Counted from the stretch's first letter, positions 52,655-62,705 are shown. The stretch is 64,000 nucleotides of DNA from Ignavibacteria bacterium (GCA_014654705.1 JACVZY010000059.1:1-64000), one strand, 5' to 3'. Numbers and translations: made by a program. The notes: generated by a model not told the origin, from the letters alone.

Positions 52655-52939
52655 ATGAAGACACTTCGTCATTATGCGCAGCGAATGCTGCTCTGTACGC
52701 TTCTTGGGATGATGCTCATGCAGAATCTCGCGTTTGCGTGTCCGAATTGCAAAGACAATTTTGACCTGAATACTACCAGTGGTGGCATTGGTATTGCCTA
52801 CGGCTACACGATTTATCTTATGATTCTTCTGCCCGTAGCCATTATTATTACGCTGGTGGTGAAGGTAAAGCGCCAGATGGATGCGAACGATAAGACGCAA
52901 TTCTATCGCGAAGCCGGAAACAATGCGGCTGGCGTATAA
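52655..52939 (+). CDS. Small membrane protein with a CPNC motif, between oxidase and Act genes
   Basis: A 94-residue protein with an N-terminal signal or membrane segment (about 9-27), then a CPNC motif at about 29-32 directly after the likely cleavage site, a Gly-rich segment, and a second membrane helix (about 50-70), ending in a charged cytoplasmic tail. The CPNC pair could bind metal or undergo thiol exchange on the outer face of the membrane. It lies 44 bases after coxD and 48 before actA, so it belongs to the respiratory operon. I do not recognise the family. The ATG at 52655 is chosen because the signal segment begins there. Confidence 0.75.
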   Translation: MKTLRHYAQRMLLCTLLGMMLMQNLAFACPNCKDNFDLNTTSGGIGIAYGYTIYLMILLPVAIIITLVVKVKRQMDANDKTQFYREAGNNAAGV

Positions 52940-52987
52940 CAGTACGAATAATTTTAACAGACCGTTTCACATTTTCTTTTGTTTGCT

Positions 52988-53740
52988 ATGTTTACCGCAA
53001 AGACAAATCAAAAGACCAAGAATACAATCTTGGCGGGTATTGCGCTTCTGGGGTTTATTGGCATTGTCAGCTATTTTGGCTTTGACAATCTCGTTACCGA
53101 TGTGGGCTATCGCCCTGAGCAGCCGATTCCTTTTTCTCACAAACTCCATGCGGGCGACCTGCAAATCAAGTGTATGTATTGCCATACATCGGTGGAGAAG
53201 TCCAAACACTCGACCGTTCCTGCTACCAGCACTTGTATGAACTGTCACGTGGCGGTGAAAGCAGAAAGCCCTAAAATTGCGAAAATCAAGGAAAGCTGGG
53301 AAACCGGCAAGCCGCTTGAATGGCGCAAAGTTCACAAACTCCCCGATTATGTCAATTTTAGCCATGCCCGTCACATTCGCGCTCGCGTTGACTGTGCCTC
53401 CTGCCATGGTGAAGTTGAGAAAATGGGCGTGGTTACTCAGATGAAGCCTCTTTCTATGGGCTGGTGTTTGGATTGTCATCGTAACCCTCAAGCAAACGTT
53501 GTACCTGCACGCGAGATTTCGGGTATCTTTACCGGTCTTGATTCCTACGAGGAAACAGCAAAGAAAATCAAGAACGATGCTCCCTCGCGCGGGGAAGGTA
53601 AATGGATTTCGATGCGCGAATGTGCTATTGAGGGCGCAGGTGTGTACGAACATGAAGTTGGTAAAGCAAGCGTTGCGGGACTGGTAATGCCGAAAAAATT
53701 GGCTCTTGGACCCGAAAACTGCGGTGCGTGTCATTATTAA
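52988..53740 (+). CDS. actA: Alternative complex III pentaheme cytochrome c subunit A
   Basis: A multiheme c-type cytochrome of the quinol:cytochrome c oxidoreductase (ACIII). The 250-residue protein has an N-terminal membrane anchor (about 13-31) and five heme sites: CMYCH (62-66), CMNCH (83-87), CASCH (136-140), CLDCH (160-164) and CGACH (245-249), the last at the very C-terminus. This heme count and the fold match ActA of known ACIII complexes. The ATG at 52988 is preferred to the TTG at 52979. It heads the act cluster. Confidence 0.95.
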   Translation: MFTAKTNQKTKNTILAGIALLGFIGIVSYFGFDNLVTDVGYRPEQPIPFSHKLHAGDLQIKCMYCHTSVEKSKHSTVPATSTCMNCHVAVKAESPKIAKIKESWETGKPLEWRKVHKLPDYVNFSHARHIRARVDCASCHGEVEKMGVVTQMKPLSMGWCLDCHRNPQANVVPAREISGIFTGLDSYEETAKKIKNDAPSRGEGKWISMRECAIEGAGVYEHEVGKASVAGLVMPKKLALGPENCGACHY

Positions 53741-53866
53741 ATTAGGTGAAGAATAAAAGAGAAGAAGGTGCAGCGCTGCCTGCGTTTGCAAGTTGCTTTT
53801 CAAGTTTATTCCCACTTTCTACCAAAGCGAAATTGAATATTCCTTAAACTCTATCACGAAGACACT

Positions 53867-56800
53867 ATGGAGCGTAAATACTGGAAAAGTCTCGATGAAT
53901 TGTCTGCCAAATCGTCGCTCTCCGAAGAATATTCCTCTGAGATGAATGCCGAGTTTGCCGATGGCAGTGCAGACAACATCATGGAGAAAACAAGCGGGCT
54001 TAATCGCCGGAGTTTTATCGGCATTTTATCCGCTTCGATGGCGTTTGCAGCCACAGGTTGCCGCCGCCCCGACACAACAATTGTGCCGGTGGTCAAAGCA
54101 AGCGAATATCTCACACCGGGACTCTCGACCTTCTATACAACGGTCTTTTCGCACGGTAATGCAGCCGTAGGGCTTCTTGCCAAAACACGCGATGGACGAC
54201 CGATAAAGTTGGAAGGTAACGAAAAGCATATCGCTTCAGGCGGGTCGTCGTCCGCGTGGATACAGGGTTCTCTCTTGTCTCTCTACGACCCAGACCGCAT
54301 GAAAAACCCCTTTGTCAATAAAGGTGGCTTTACGCCCAGCACAGCCAAAAAAACTGCTCCGGGATATGTGTCTATCGGTACTGCAATTGGTACAATGGCA
54401 GAGGAAATTACCAAAGCCGCTGCTAATGGTAAAACTGTGCGTATTCTTGTCGGTGAACACGCTTCGCCCAGCTTTGATGCACTCGTAAAAGAGATTGAAA
54501 CAGCAATTCCGAGCGTGAAATTTGTCGTTATGTCTGCCTTGAATGGCGGCAATATAGCCGAAGCAAACAAGCAAGTTTTGGGGATAGATGCAGAATTTGT
54601 TATTGATTACTCCAAAGCGGATGTCATTCTTAGCGTTGATGCTGATTTCTTGGGTACGGATAAAAATGCTGTCTTTAATATTCGTCAATTCGCGAAGAAC
54701 CGTAAGCCTTCATACGATAAACCCGCTATGAGCAAACTCATCGTTGCCGAAGGTATGATGTCGCTCACGGGCATGAACGCCGACAAACGCGTGAAGGGTA
54801 CGCCGGAGCAGCTTATGGCATTTCTTGCAGCAGTTGCAAAAGGTGTTGGCGCAAGTGTTTCAGGCGATGATTCCTCGCTTTCTGCCGAGCAAAAGGAAGA
54901 AGCTAAAAAAGTTGGTGAAGAACTCAAAGCCGCAGCGGGTAAAGCAGTTGTGGCTGTTGGCGACCACCTTCCGGCGGGCGCACACGCGCTCGGCATTGCA
55001 ATTAACGCTGCCATTGGTGCATTTGGCGCGGACAAACCGATTAATACAGCCCATCAGTTCCCCTTTAGTACCAGCAAAAAATCTGCTCTTGCTGCTTTCC
55101 GTGAAGAGTTAAAAGGCGGAAAAGTGGGCGCTGTCGTATTTGCTGGTGTGAATCCAGCTTATTCTGCTGATGCAGAAACGCAAGAATTACTGAAAAAAGT
55201 AGAGCATCGCTTTGCTTTTTCGCTCTATGAAGAAGAAACAACTGCTATGTGTACGGCATATGTGCCAAGCGCTCATTATCTTGAATCGTGGGGCGATGTA
55301 CAGGCATTCGATGGTTCGCTCTCCGTGCAACAGCCGCTTGTCGCACCGCTTAATCCGAATAGCGCCTCAATCGCTGACTTACTGATGATGCTCACCAAAG
55401 CAGTGAAAGCAGACGCTTTTGCTGATTTGGGTGAAAAAGTGGCATATATAGAATTTGTTCGCAAGCGCTGGACAAATGTTTACAATACAACTTCCGGCGA
55501 AAAACCGACTACTTTCGATGCTTTCTGGGCAAAAACTCTCCGTGATGGTGCAATTGCAGGTACTCCGGCATCTGCTCCGGCAGCAAGTGTTAATGCAAGC
55601 GTTGCAAGTGCACTTGTGGCTCAGGCAAAAATAGCAAAAGGTGATTTTGTTGCTCTTGTAACGCCCTCATATGCTCAATATGATGGTAGTCTCAGCAATA
55701 CGAGCTGGTTCATGGAACTGCCCGACCCTGTTACGAAAATGACATGGGATAATGCAGCACTTGTCAGCCTAAACACTGCTAAAAAAATTCTTGGCGAGAA
55801 AGAAGCAAAAGATCTCGCTGAGGAAAAGCCCCCGTATGAAAATACGGTACTTGTGCGTGTGAAAAGCGCTCACGGTGTGGTGGAGCTTCCGCTTTGGATT
55901 CAGCCGGGTATGCAAGATGGCGTTGTGGCAACAACAACGGGTTTTGGTCGTGGTAAAATTGGGGAAGTAGCTACCAACGTTGGTGCAAATGCCTTTTCGC
56001 TTATGCCGGCGGAGCAATCATTTGGTTATGTGCCTGTAACGGTCGAGTTGACGGGCAAATCCTACCAAGTGGCTACAACACAGAAACACACAGACCTCAT
56101 TGGTCGTAAGCTGGCACTGGAAACAACGGCAAGCCAAATCAAAGCCAAAGACGAGCATCTTTTTGAAAAAGAGCACGTCCCAGGCAAGAAGACCCACAAA
56201 AACGAAGAACTTCCGCAAAGCATTATACCAAGCTTTGCATACAAGGGCCACCGTTGGGGTATGACGATTGATATGTCGGCGTGTGTTGGCTGTGCAGCGT
56301 GCGTTACTGCTTGTCAAGCGGAAAACAACATCGCTGTTGTCGGCAAATCAAATGTCCTTAATGCCCGTGAAATGCACTGGATTCGTATTGACCGCTACTA
56401 CGATCACTCCAATCTTGATAATCCGAACGTTACACTTCAGCCCATGCTTTGCCAGCACTGCGAAAGTGCGCCGTGCGAGAATGTCTGCCCTGTTGCAGCG
56501 ACCACGCACAGCCCTGAAGGTCTCAACGAAATGACCTACAATCGCTGCGTCGGTACGAAGTATTGCGCTAACAACTGTCCGTACAAAGTACGTCGCTTCA
56601 ACTGGTTCAACTTCCACAAAGGAAAGCGTACACCGACGGAATTTGTCTATAACCCTGATGTGACAATGCGTATGCGTGGTGTGATGGAGAAATGTTCCTT
56701 CTGCACCCAGCGTATTACCGAAGCGCGTCAGAAGACCAAAGATGCAGGTGAACTTTATATCGCAGACGGTTCGTTCCAAACGGCTTGCCAGCAGGCTTGC

Positions 56801-57001
56801 CCAGCTGGTGCGATTACCTTCGGCAATACGAACAATCCCGAAAGCGTTGTCTCGAAATCGCGCAAAAGCGAGCGTGGATTCTTGGTCTTGGAAGAACTGA
56901 ACGTTCGCCCGCAAATCACCTATCTCGCTAAAGTTCGTAATCAAGAAGCGAAACATGGTGCGGAGCACGGTAAAGAACACAGCGAAGAAAAGCACGGATA
57001 A
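53867..57001 (+). CDS. actB: Alternative complex III iron-sulfur/molybdopterin-like subunit B
   Basis: The large peripheral subunit of ACIII, a fusion of a molybdopterin-oxidoreductase-like part (about 60-780) with a ferredoxin-like part (about 795-985). In known ACIII structures the first part has no molybdenum cofactor. The cluster sites are CVGCAACVTAC, CQHCESAPCENVCP, CVGTKYCANNCP and CSFCTQRI with a later CQQACP, enough for three or four Fe-S clusters. Near residue 46 an NRRSFIG twin-arginine-like motif precedes a hydrophobic stretch ending in ATGC, a possible Tat lipobox. The 1044-residue length fits. The C-terminus is rich in His and Glu. Confidence 0.95.
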   Translation: MERKYWKSLDELSAKSSLSEEYSSEMNAEFADGSADNIMEKTSGLNRRSFIGILSASMAFAATGCRRPDTTIVPVVKASEYLTPGLSTFYTTVFSHGNAAVGLLAKTRDGRPIKLEGNEKHIASGGSSSAWIQGSLLSLYDPDRMKNPFVNKGGFTPSTAKKTAPGYVSIGTAIGTMAEEITKAAANGKTVRILVGEHASPSFDALVKEIETAIPSVKFVVMSALNGGNIAEANKQVLGIDAEFVIDYSKADVILSVDADFLGTDKNAVFNIRQFAKNRKPSYDKPAMSKLIVAEGMMSLTGMNADKRVKGTPEQLMAFLAAVAKGVGASVSGDDSSLSAEQKEEAKKVGEELKAAAGKAVVAVGDHLPAGAHALGIAINAAIGAFGADKPINTAHQFPFSTSKKSALAAFREELKGGKVGAVVFAGVNPAYSADAETQELLKKVEHRFAFSLYEEETTAMCTAYVPSAHYLESWGDVQAFDGSLSVQQPLVAPLNPNSASIADLLMMLTKAVKADAFADLGEKVAYIEFVRKRWTNVYNTTSGEKPTTFDAFWAKTLRDGAIAGTPASAPAASVNASVASALVAQAKIAKGDFVALVTPSYAQYDGSLSNTSWFMELPDPVTKMTWDNAALVSLNTAKKILGEKEAKDLAEEKPPYENTVLVRVKSAHGVVELPLWIQPGMQDGVVATTTGFGRGKIGEVATNVGANAFSLMPAEQSFGYVPVTVELTGKSYQVATTQKHTDLIGRKLALETTASQIKAKDEHLFEKEHVPGKKTHKNEELPQSIIPSFAYKGHRWGMTIDMSACVGCAACVTACQAENNIAVVGKSNVLNAREMHWIRIDRYYDHSNLDNPNVTLQPMLCQHCESAPCENVCPVAATTHSPEGLNEMTYNRCVGTKYCANNCPYKVRRFNWFNFHKGKRTPTEFVYNPDVTMRMRGVMEKCSFCTQRITEARQKTKDAGELYIADGSFQTACQQACPAGAITFGNTNNPESVVSKSRKSERGFLVLEELNVRPQITYLAKVRNQEAKHGAEHGKEHSEEKHG

Positions 57002-57055
57002 TATAGTGGCTTACTAAACTTGAACTAAATAATTATACAACTTCATCCAAAAGGT

Positions 57056-58579
57056 ATGGCAATGGAAGCAAAAGAACAAGTTGCGACAGCCACTGCGGGA
57101 CATACGAATGGGGCGGCATTGAATGGCTATCACGACAGCCCATCGGCAAAGCCCGTCCGTGAGCCGCTCGTGCTGGGCAATAAAACCATACACCAAATTA
57201 CCGAAGACATCTGCGGTGTGGCAGAACAAAAAGCGACCCCAAAATTCTGGGCAGCGCTTCTGGCTTCAATGCTTGTGGCAGGAGCTGGTATCGGTGCTCT
57301 TGCCTACACTATTGCGGTCGGTATCGGCGTGTGGGGATTGAATAACACTATCGGTTGGGGCTGGGACATCACAAATTTCGTCTTCTGGGTCGGTATCGGT
57401 CATGCTGGTACGCTCATTTCGGCGGTGCTGTTCCTGTTCCGCCAAAAATGGCGTACTGCCATTAACCGTTCGGCAGAGGCAATGACAATTTTTGCCGTTA
57501 TTAACGCTGCGGTCTTTGTATTGACCCATACTGGTCGCCCATGGCTTGATTACTGGCTTTTGCCGTATCCGAACCAAATGAAAATGTGGGTAAATTTCCG
57601 TTCTCCGCTTGAGTGGGACGTGTTCGCAGTGAGTACATATTTCACTATTTCGCTGCTTTTCTGGTTCACGGGGCTTGTTCCCGACCTTGCATCGCTGCGC
57701 AATCGTGCGAAATCGAAAATTGCTAAAGCTGGTTATACTATCTTCAGCTTGGGCTGGACAGGTTCTACCCGCAGCTGGCATCACTACGAATTTGCATATA
57801 TGATATTTGCCGGTCTTTCTACGCCGCTCGTACTTTCGGTACATTCTATCGTATCTTTTGACTTTGCGGTTTCTATTCTTCCGGGCTGGCACACGACAAT
57901 CTTCCCTCCGTACTTCGTTGCGGGCGCTATTTTCTCCGGTTTTGCGATGGTGTTGACGCTTATGCTTGTTGCACGGGAAATTCTCGACTTGCATGATTAC
58001 ATCACGCTTAAGCACATTGACAACATGAATAAAATCATTTTGGCAACAGGTATGATTGTCGGTTATGCGTACGCAATGGAGTTTTTTATTGCATGGTATA
58101 GCGGTAATCCCTACGAGCGCTTTGTGTTTATCAATCGTGCAACGGGTGATTATGCTTGGTCATATTGGATGATGATGACGTGTAATGTGTTTTCTCCGCA
58201 ATTCTTCTGGAGCGCTAAGCTACGCCGAAATGTTTGGTTTACCTTTGGACTCTCTATCGTGGTGAATATTGGTATGTGGTTCGAGCGCTTCACGATTATT
58301 TCGACCTCGCTGCATCATGGCTACTTGCCCTCAAGTTGGCACTACTACACGCCGACCTGGGTGGAAATTACGATTTTCGTCGGCACGTTTGGCTTGTTTA
58401 TGACGTTCTTCTTGTTGTTTGCTAAGTATCTGCCAATCATCGCGCTTGGCGAGATTAAATCAATCATGCCGGGTGCGCAGCCGAGTCATCACCATCACGA
58501 TGACCATGGTGAACATGGTGATTACTACCAAAGTGGACACTATGTTGATAATGAAGATGCGGTCAAAAAGCATAATTAA
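57056..58579 (+). CDS. actC: Alternative complex III integral membrane subunit C (NrfD-like)
   Basis: A 507-residue membrane subunit of ACIII of the NrfD/PsrC family with about ten membrane helices. It forms a quinol-oxidising and possibly proton-translocating half. Typical segments are [35 protein letters not shown] and [11 protein letters not shown]. The C-terminal 35 residues are unusual in being rich in His, Asp and Gly: [19 protein letters not shown]. It follows actB by 54 bases. A second ATG lies 2 codons into the frame. Confidence 0.95.
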   Translation: MAMEAKEQVATATAGHTNGAALNGYHDSPSAKPVREPLVLGNKTIHQITEDICGVAEQKATPKFWAALLASMLVAGAGIGALAYTIAVGIGVWGLNNTIGWGWDITNFVFWVGIGHAGTLISAVLFLFRQKWRTAINRSAEAMTIFAVINAAVFVLTHTGRPWLDYWLLPYPNQMKMWVNFRSPLEWDVFAVSTYFTISLLFWFTGLVPDLASLRNRAKSKIAKAGYTIFSLGWTGSTRSWHHYEFAYMIFAGLSTPLVLSVHSIVSFDFAVSILPGWHTTIFPPYFVAGAIFSGFAMVLTLMLVAREILDLHDYITLKHIDNMNKIILATGMIVGYAYAMEFFIAWYSGNPYERFVFINRATGDYAWSYWMMMTCNVFSPQFFWSAKLRRNVWFTFGLSIVVNIGMWFERFTIISTSLHHGYLPSSWHYYTPTWVEITIFVGTFGLFMTFFLLFAKYLPIIALGEIKSIMPGAQPSHHHHDDHGEHGDYYQSGHYVDNEDAVKKHN

Positions 58580-58613
58580 CCATTAGAGACGAAACCATAA
58601 ATTTTTCAGAACT

Positions 58614-59177
58614 ATGAGTACACTTGCACAAGGAAATGTTATCGCTGTGATGGGCGATTTCAAAGATCCTAACAAAGTAACAGCTGCCGCTAAAGGCATC
58701 CATGAAGCAGGCTTTACGAAATTTGATATTCATACGCCATACCCGGTTCACGGATTAGAAAAAGCAATGGGTATGCCGAAGACAAGCCTTCCCAAGTTTG
58801 CTCTTGCGGGCGCTCTTTTCGGTCTTGCTAGCGCTTTTGCCCTTCAATGGTGGACGGGCGCATACGAATATAAACTCAATATCGGTGGAAAACCGCTCTT
58901 TGCACCGCAATTCGGTACACCGGTGTTTTTTGAATTGACTGTATTATGTACTGGTCTGACAGTGTTCTTCACGATGTTCGGCTATCTTTGCCGTCTTCCG
59001 AATTGGCACTCAAAGTATCAATACGATGCGGGATTTCAAGCAGCCACCGATGATAACTTCTGCGTTGTATTGGAAGCTGACGACCCACGTTTTACCACCG
59101 AAACCGCGCAAGCACTACTTGCCAAACTTGGTGCGGCAGATGTGCGCGTTGTCCACGAAGCTATTGAACAAGACTAA
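58614..59177 (+). CDS. actD: Alternative complex III subunit D (DUF3341)
   Basis: A 187-residue subunit with two membrane helices (about 62-80 and 105-125). The N-terminal soluble part VIAVMGDFKDPNKVTAAA is typical of the DUF3341 family, in which a small alpha-beta domain packs on ActB. The C-terminal part LEADDPRFTTETAQALL is also conserved. It sits between actC (34-base gap) and actE (31-base gap), the usual order in ACIII clusters. Confidence 0.93.
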   Translation: MSTLAQGNVIAVMGDFKDPNKVTAAAKGIHEAGFTKFDIHTPYPVHGLEKAMGMPKTSLPKFALAGALFGLASAFALQWWTGAYEYKLNIGGKPLFAPQFGTPVFFELTVLCTGLTVFFTMFGYLCRLPNWHSKYQYDAGFQAATDDNFCVVLEADDPRFTTETAQALLAKLGAADVRVVHEAIEQD

Positions 59178-59208
59178 TTTTCCACCCTAACACCGTACAA
59201 TAACAATC

Positions 59209-59868
59209 ATGGCTACAAATAAACGAAAATTTGGCTTTTGGTCGGTTGTGGGAATTATCGTATTCTCCCTCTTCTGGGTGGCATTACTCTCCGGTAATAT
59301 CCTCTGGACTTCCGATACGCCACCGCTTCAGATAATTGATGATATGGACAATCAGCCAAAGGTAAAAGGACAAGCTCCGTCTTCGTTCTTTGCTGATGGC
59401 AAAGCCACACGCGATCCGATCGAATATACCGTTCCGCGTACCGGCACAAAATACGATGTCTCTTTGGACGAAGCCGATACCAAAAATATCAATACCGTTC
59501 CGGCAACGCCCGAAGTGCTTGCTCGCGGTAAAAACCGCTTTGAGACAATGTGTACACCTTGCCACAATCACGATGGTAAAGGTAATGGCTTGGTCGTGCA
59601 GAAAGGTTTTGCGAATCCGCCAAGTCTTGTGCGCCCCGAGGCAATTGCTTACACGGACGGGAAGTTTTTCCATGTGATGAGCGCGGGACAAAATATCATG
59701 TCTTCGTATGCTGACAAACTCTCAGAACTTGACCGTTGGTGTATCGTGCATTACATTCGTGTTATGCAAAAAGGTGGAACTGTTCCGGCGGTTTCGCAAT
59801 CTACCTCCTCGTCTGATAAACAAACAACTGCCCAAGCAGGTACAGCTAAAACTGCATCCGCTCAATAA
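59209..59868 (+). CDS. actE: Alternative complex III monoheme cytochrome c subunit E
   Basis: The 219-residue cytochrome c of ACIII that would pass electrons towards the soluble carrier or oxidase. It has a non-cleaved N-terminal membrane segment (about 9-31) and one heme site, CTPCH at 115-119, followed by GKGNG and a MSAGQNIMSSY block with candidate axial Met residues. A Ser/Thr/Ala tail follows. No lipobox cysteine is present. It lies between actD and actF. Confidence 0.93.
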   Translation: MATNKRKFGFWSVVGIIVFSLFWVALLSGNILWTSDTPPLQIIDDMDNQPKVKGQAPSSFFADGKATRDPIEYTVPRTGTKYDVSLDEADTKNINTVPATPEVLARGKNRFETMCTPCHNHDGKGNGLVVQKGFANPPSLVRPEAIAYTDGKFFHVMSAGQNIMSSYADKLSELDRWCIVHYIRVMQKGGTVPAVSQSTSSSDKQTTAQAGTAKTASAQ

Positions 59869-59907
59869 ACAGGCTTGAATCTGAAACTTCTAACCAATGA
59901 ACTTTCT

Positions 59908-61104
59908 ATGAATACCGTTATTATTGCTGATTCGAGCTTCGTGCAGAAACTGCGTATGTATTCGCTGATTGCTCTGGGCGTTGGCGCTCTGGGCTTGGCG
60001 GGTGCGGCATTTTTTGATATGGGGCGTTTCTTGCAAGCATATTTGCTTGGCTATATTTACTTTGCCGGCATAACGATTGTTTCTATGTTCTTCTCATCCT
60101 TGCAGTTCCTTGTGAACGCAGGGTGGAGCGCGATGGTACGTCGTATTCCCGAAATTTTTGCCGGATTTTTGCCTGTCGTTCTCATCGGTCTGATTCCGAT
60201 GATTGTGGATGTTTGGTTCTCTCACAAACTCTATCACTGGGCTGACCCTTCACTCTACGTGCCGGGACCACACTTCGACGAGGTATTGGCTACGAAGCAT
60301 AGCTTCTTGAACCCGACCTTCTTCACGATTCGTCTTGGCATTTACGCCCTTATATGGTTCGTTACCTATCGTCTTATCATCGGGAACTCCTTTAAGCAAG
60401 ATGAAAGTACAACAGATTACACGCCGACACGTGTAAATATGAAGCGCTCTGCGCCAATGGTTCTGCTCTTTGCTATGTCGCTTACCTTTGCAGGTTTTGA
60501 TTTAGTAATGTCGCTTGACCCGCACTGGTTCAGTACGATGTTTGGTGTTTATTTCTTTGCCGGAAACTTCGTCTCGACGCTCTCGCTTATTGCTATTTTC
60601 ATTGTGAACCTGCGCCGACAAGGGCATTTGAAAGGCATTACCGACGAGCACTATCATGATATTGGCAAATTCATGTTTGCTTTCACCGTGTTCTGGACGT
60701 ACATCACTTTCTCGCAATACTTTCTTATCTGGTACGGCAATTTGCCTGAGGAAACGCTCTTCTTTATCTTGCGTGCGCATGGTAACTGGCAGTTTCTTGG
60801 CTATGCACTGGTCTTCGGACATTTCATCGTGCCGTTTGTAACGCTGCTCACGCAGAACAATAAGCGTAATCCTGCCGTGCTTATCGGTGTTGGTTGCTGG
60901 ATTTTGTTTATGCACTTTATTGATTTGTCGTTCATTATTCTGCCGAACTTTAGCCCCACGCTGCGCATCGGTTGGCAGGAAATTACTGGCTGGCTCTTCT
61001 TTGCCGGTTTGTTCTTCTTTATGGTTACTCGCCAGCTTGCGACCCGCTCTATCGTTGCGGTGAACGATCCGTACTTGAAAGAATCGCTGGAATTGGTTTC
61101 ATAA
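59908..61104 (+). CDS. actF: Alternative complex III integral membrane subunit F
   Basis: The second large membrane subunit of ACIII, of 398 residues and about ten helices, related to ActC but more diverged. Blocks include FDLVMSLDPHWFSTMFGVYFF, TVFWTYITFSQYFLIWYGNLPEET and FGHFIVPFV. The ATG at 59908 is preferred to a TTG at 59875, which falls 6 bases after the actE stop. It is the last gene of the cluster and is followed by a strong terminator. Confidence 0.94.
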   Translation: MNTVIIADSSFVQKLRMYSLIALGVGALGLAGAAFFDMGRFLQAYLLGYIYFAGITIVSMFFSSLQFLVNAGWSAMVRRIPEIFAGFLPVVLIGLIPMIVDVWFSHKLYHWADPSLYVPGPHFDEVLATKHSFLNPTFFTIRLGIYALIWFVTYRLIIGNSFKQDESTTDYTPTRVNMKRSAPMVLLFAMSLTFAGFDLVMSLDPHWFSTMFGVYFFAGNFVSTLSLIAIFIVNLRRQGHLKGITDEHYHDIGKFMFAFTVFWTYITFSQYFLIWYGNLPEETLFFILRAHGNWQFLGYALVFGHFIVPFVTLLTQNNKRNPAVLIGVGCWILFMHFIDLSFIILPNFSPTLRIGWQEITGWLFFAGLFFFMVTRQLATRSIVAVNDPYLKESLELVS

Positions 61105-61130
61105 ACCATCCCATCTTATTCGTACTAATG

Positions 61131-61170
61131 AAAAGCTGCCTCCCAACATATTTGAGAGGCAGCTTTTTTT
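61131..61170 (+). terminator. Rho-independent terminator after actF
   Basis: Arms 61131-61142 and 61156-61167 pair perfectly over 12 bp around a 13-base loop, with a run of T at 61164-61170. It ends the oxidase/ACIII operon 26 bases after the actF stop, just before recX. Confidence 0.87.
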
Positions 61171-61183
61171 GTCAAAGCCTGCT

Positions 61184-61894
61184 ATGAAAAATATTGCCGA
61201 GAAGTCTGTAAAATCAGCACTTCAAGAGCCTTTTATTATCACATCTGTTGCTGCACAAAAGAAAAATCCTGCGCGTTGCTCGGTGTTTTTGAATGGCGAG
61301 TTTGCTTTCGGCTGCACGATAGATACCGCAGTGCGCTTCAGTCTGACTAGAGGACGAGAACTTTCTTCGCAAGAATTGGCGCGGTTGCAAGAGCAAGAGG
61401 ATATTATTGCGCTGAAGCAAACTGCTCTCCGCTACGCCACGTACAAATCGCGAACAGCCGAAGAAGTACGCCGTAAGATGCTCGAAAAAGACTTTGCACC
61501 CGAAGAAGCCGAATACGCCATACAATTTTTGGAAGAATTTGGTTACGTGGACGACCGCAAGTACGCACTGGCATTCATCCACGAGACCATGAAGCGCAAG
61601 CCTGCGGGCGAAAGCCGTTTGCGTCAAGAACTGATGAAGCGCGGAGTCAGCAAACACGATATAGCTGATGCCTTTGCTGAAGCGTTTCCACCGGAAACTT
61701 CACGCGAAACCGCGCTGGAGTCTGCTTTGGAAACCGCGCAGAAAAAGATGCGTTCTCTGGAGCGGAAAGACCCCGAAAAGCGAAAACAAGCCCTTGTGGG
61801 CTACTTGCAGCGCCAAGGCTTTTCGTGGGATGTCATTAAAAAAGTGCTTTCGGACGTGCTGCCTTCAGGCGGCAATGGCAATGAGGACGAGTAG
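61184..61894 (+). CDS. recX: Regulatory protein RecX
   Basis: A 236-residue helical modulator of RecA. The three-helix repeats are seen: YATYKSRTAEEVRRKMLEK, FLEEFGYVDDRKYALAFI, and ESRLRQELMKRGVSKHDI, then a fourth further on. These are the RecX family core. The ATG at 61184 is preferred to the TTG at 61169, which would lie inside the preceding terminator. The gene is longer than E. coli RecX (166) because of an N-terminal segment of about 60 residues, common in Bacteroidota and Firmicutes. RecA is not encoded nearby. Confidence 0.9.
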   Translation: MKNIAEKSVKSALQEPFIITSVAAQKKNPARCSVFLNGEFAFGCTIDTAVRFSLTRGRELSSQELARLQEQEDIIALKQTALRYATYKSRTAEEVRRKMLEKDFAPEEAEYAIQFLEEFGYVDDRKYALAFIHETMKRKPAGESRLRQELMKRGVSKHDIADAFAEAFPPETSRETALESALETAQKKMRSLERKDPEKRKQALVGYLQRQGFSWDVIKKVLSDVLPSGGNGNEDE

Positions 61895-61916
61895 AATCAC
61901 GAGCTGTCGCAAGGTT

Positions 61917-62705
61917 TTACCGCCCTACGAACGTCGGCGCTTGCTTATTGGCAAAGGCAGCCAGTCCTATCATGCAATCTTCGCTTGTTCCGGCGATTTC
62001 CTGCATTTCCGCTTCGAGATTGAGCATATCCTCCAGTGAGCTATTCATTGCACGTTGGAGCATTGACTTCACGAGACCAAGTGTTTTGGTCGGTGCAGCA
62101 GCAAGGCGTTCACCCATTGTTTTGAGAGCTGCTTCAAACTCTGTTGCCGCTACAACACGATTTACCAAGCCCATTTGAAGCGCTGTCGGTGCATCCATCG
62201 GTTCATTGAGCGCGATAAATTCAAATGCCTTGGGGTAGCTCATCATTCGTGCAAAAAAGTACGTGCCGCCCGAATCCGGCACAAGCGCTATTCCCGTAAA
62301 ACCTTCCACCAAACGCGCATCGGCACTCATAATGCGCATATCCGCCGCCAGACCAAGTGCCAGTCCAGCGCCTGCCGCTACGCCGTTGATTCCCGCCAAA
62401 ATAGGTTTCGGAAGGTCACGCATTGCGCGGATGATTGGATTGTAGCCGTGCTGAATCATTCCTTGAAAATCAATTTTACCATTTTTACTCAGCCCAACTG
62501 CTTCTTTCAAATCCTGTCCTGACGAAAATGCTTTGCCGTTGCCCGTCAGCACGACAGCGCGTACGGCATCATTTTTGCCGGATTCCTGAATGGCATGGAG
62601 GAGATCTTTTTTGAGTTGCCCATTCAGTGCGTTATACACATCGGGGCGGTTCAGCGTGATAGTTGCCACGCTGTTTTCAATCGAATACGTGAGTGTTTCG
62701 TACAT
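61917..62705 (-). CDS. Enoyl-CoA hydratase/isomerase family protein
   Basis: A 262-residue crotonase-fold enzyme. The oxyanion-hole segments are AFSSGQDLKE near 60-70 and INGVAAGAGLALGLAADMRI near 105-124. The active-site region has GIALVPDSGGTYF, which resembles the PaaG/PaaB ring-isomerase group of phenylacetate breakdown more than classical enoyl-CoA hydratase, whose Glu in PEI is not seen here. Substrate is unsure. The frame opens 30 codons earlier, but the ATG at 62705 has an AGGAGA ribosome site about 8 bases before it. It converges with recX. Confidence 0.88.
   Translation of the reverse strand: MYETLTYSIENSVATITLNRPDVYNALNGQLKKDLLHAIQESGKNDAVRAVVLTGNGKAFSSGQDLKEAVGLSKNGKIDFQGMIQHGYNPIIRAMRDLPKPILAGINGVAAGAGLALGLAADMRIMSADARLVEGFTGIALVPDSGGTYFFARMMSYPKAFEFIALNEPMDAPTALQMGLVNRVVAATEFEAALKTMGERLAAAPTKTLGLVKSMLQRAMNSSLEDMLNLEAEMQEIAGTSEDCMIGLAAFANKQAPTFVGR

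Noticed and set aside
52967-53815. 282-codon minus-strand frame over actA
   Set aside because: Antisense to a clear pentaheme cytochrome gene. Its composition (His, Phe, Asn-rich) shows no domain.
57266-58015. 249-codon minus-strand frame over actC
   Set aside because: Antisense to the NrfD-like subunit, with no recognisable features; chance open frame.
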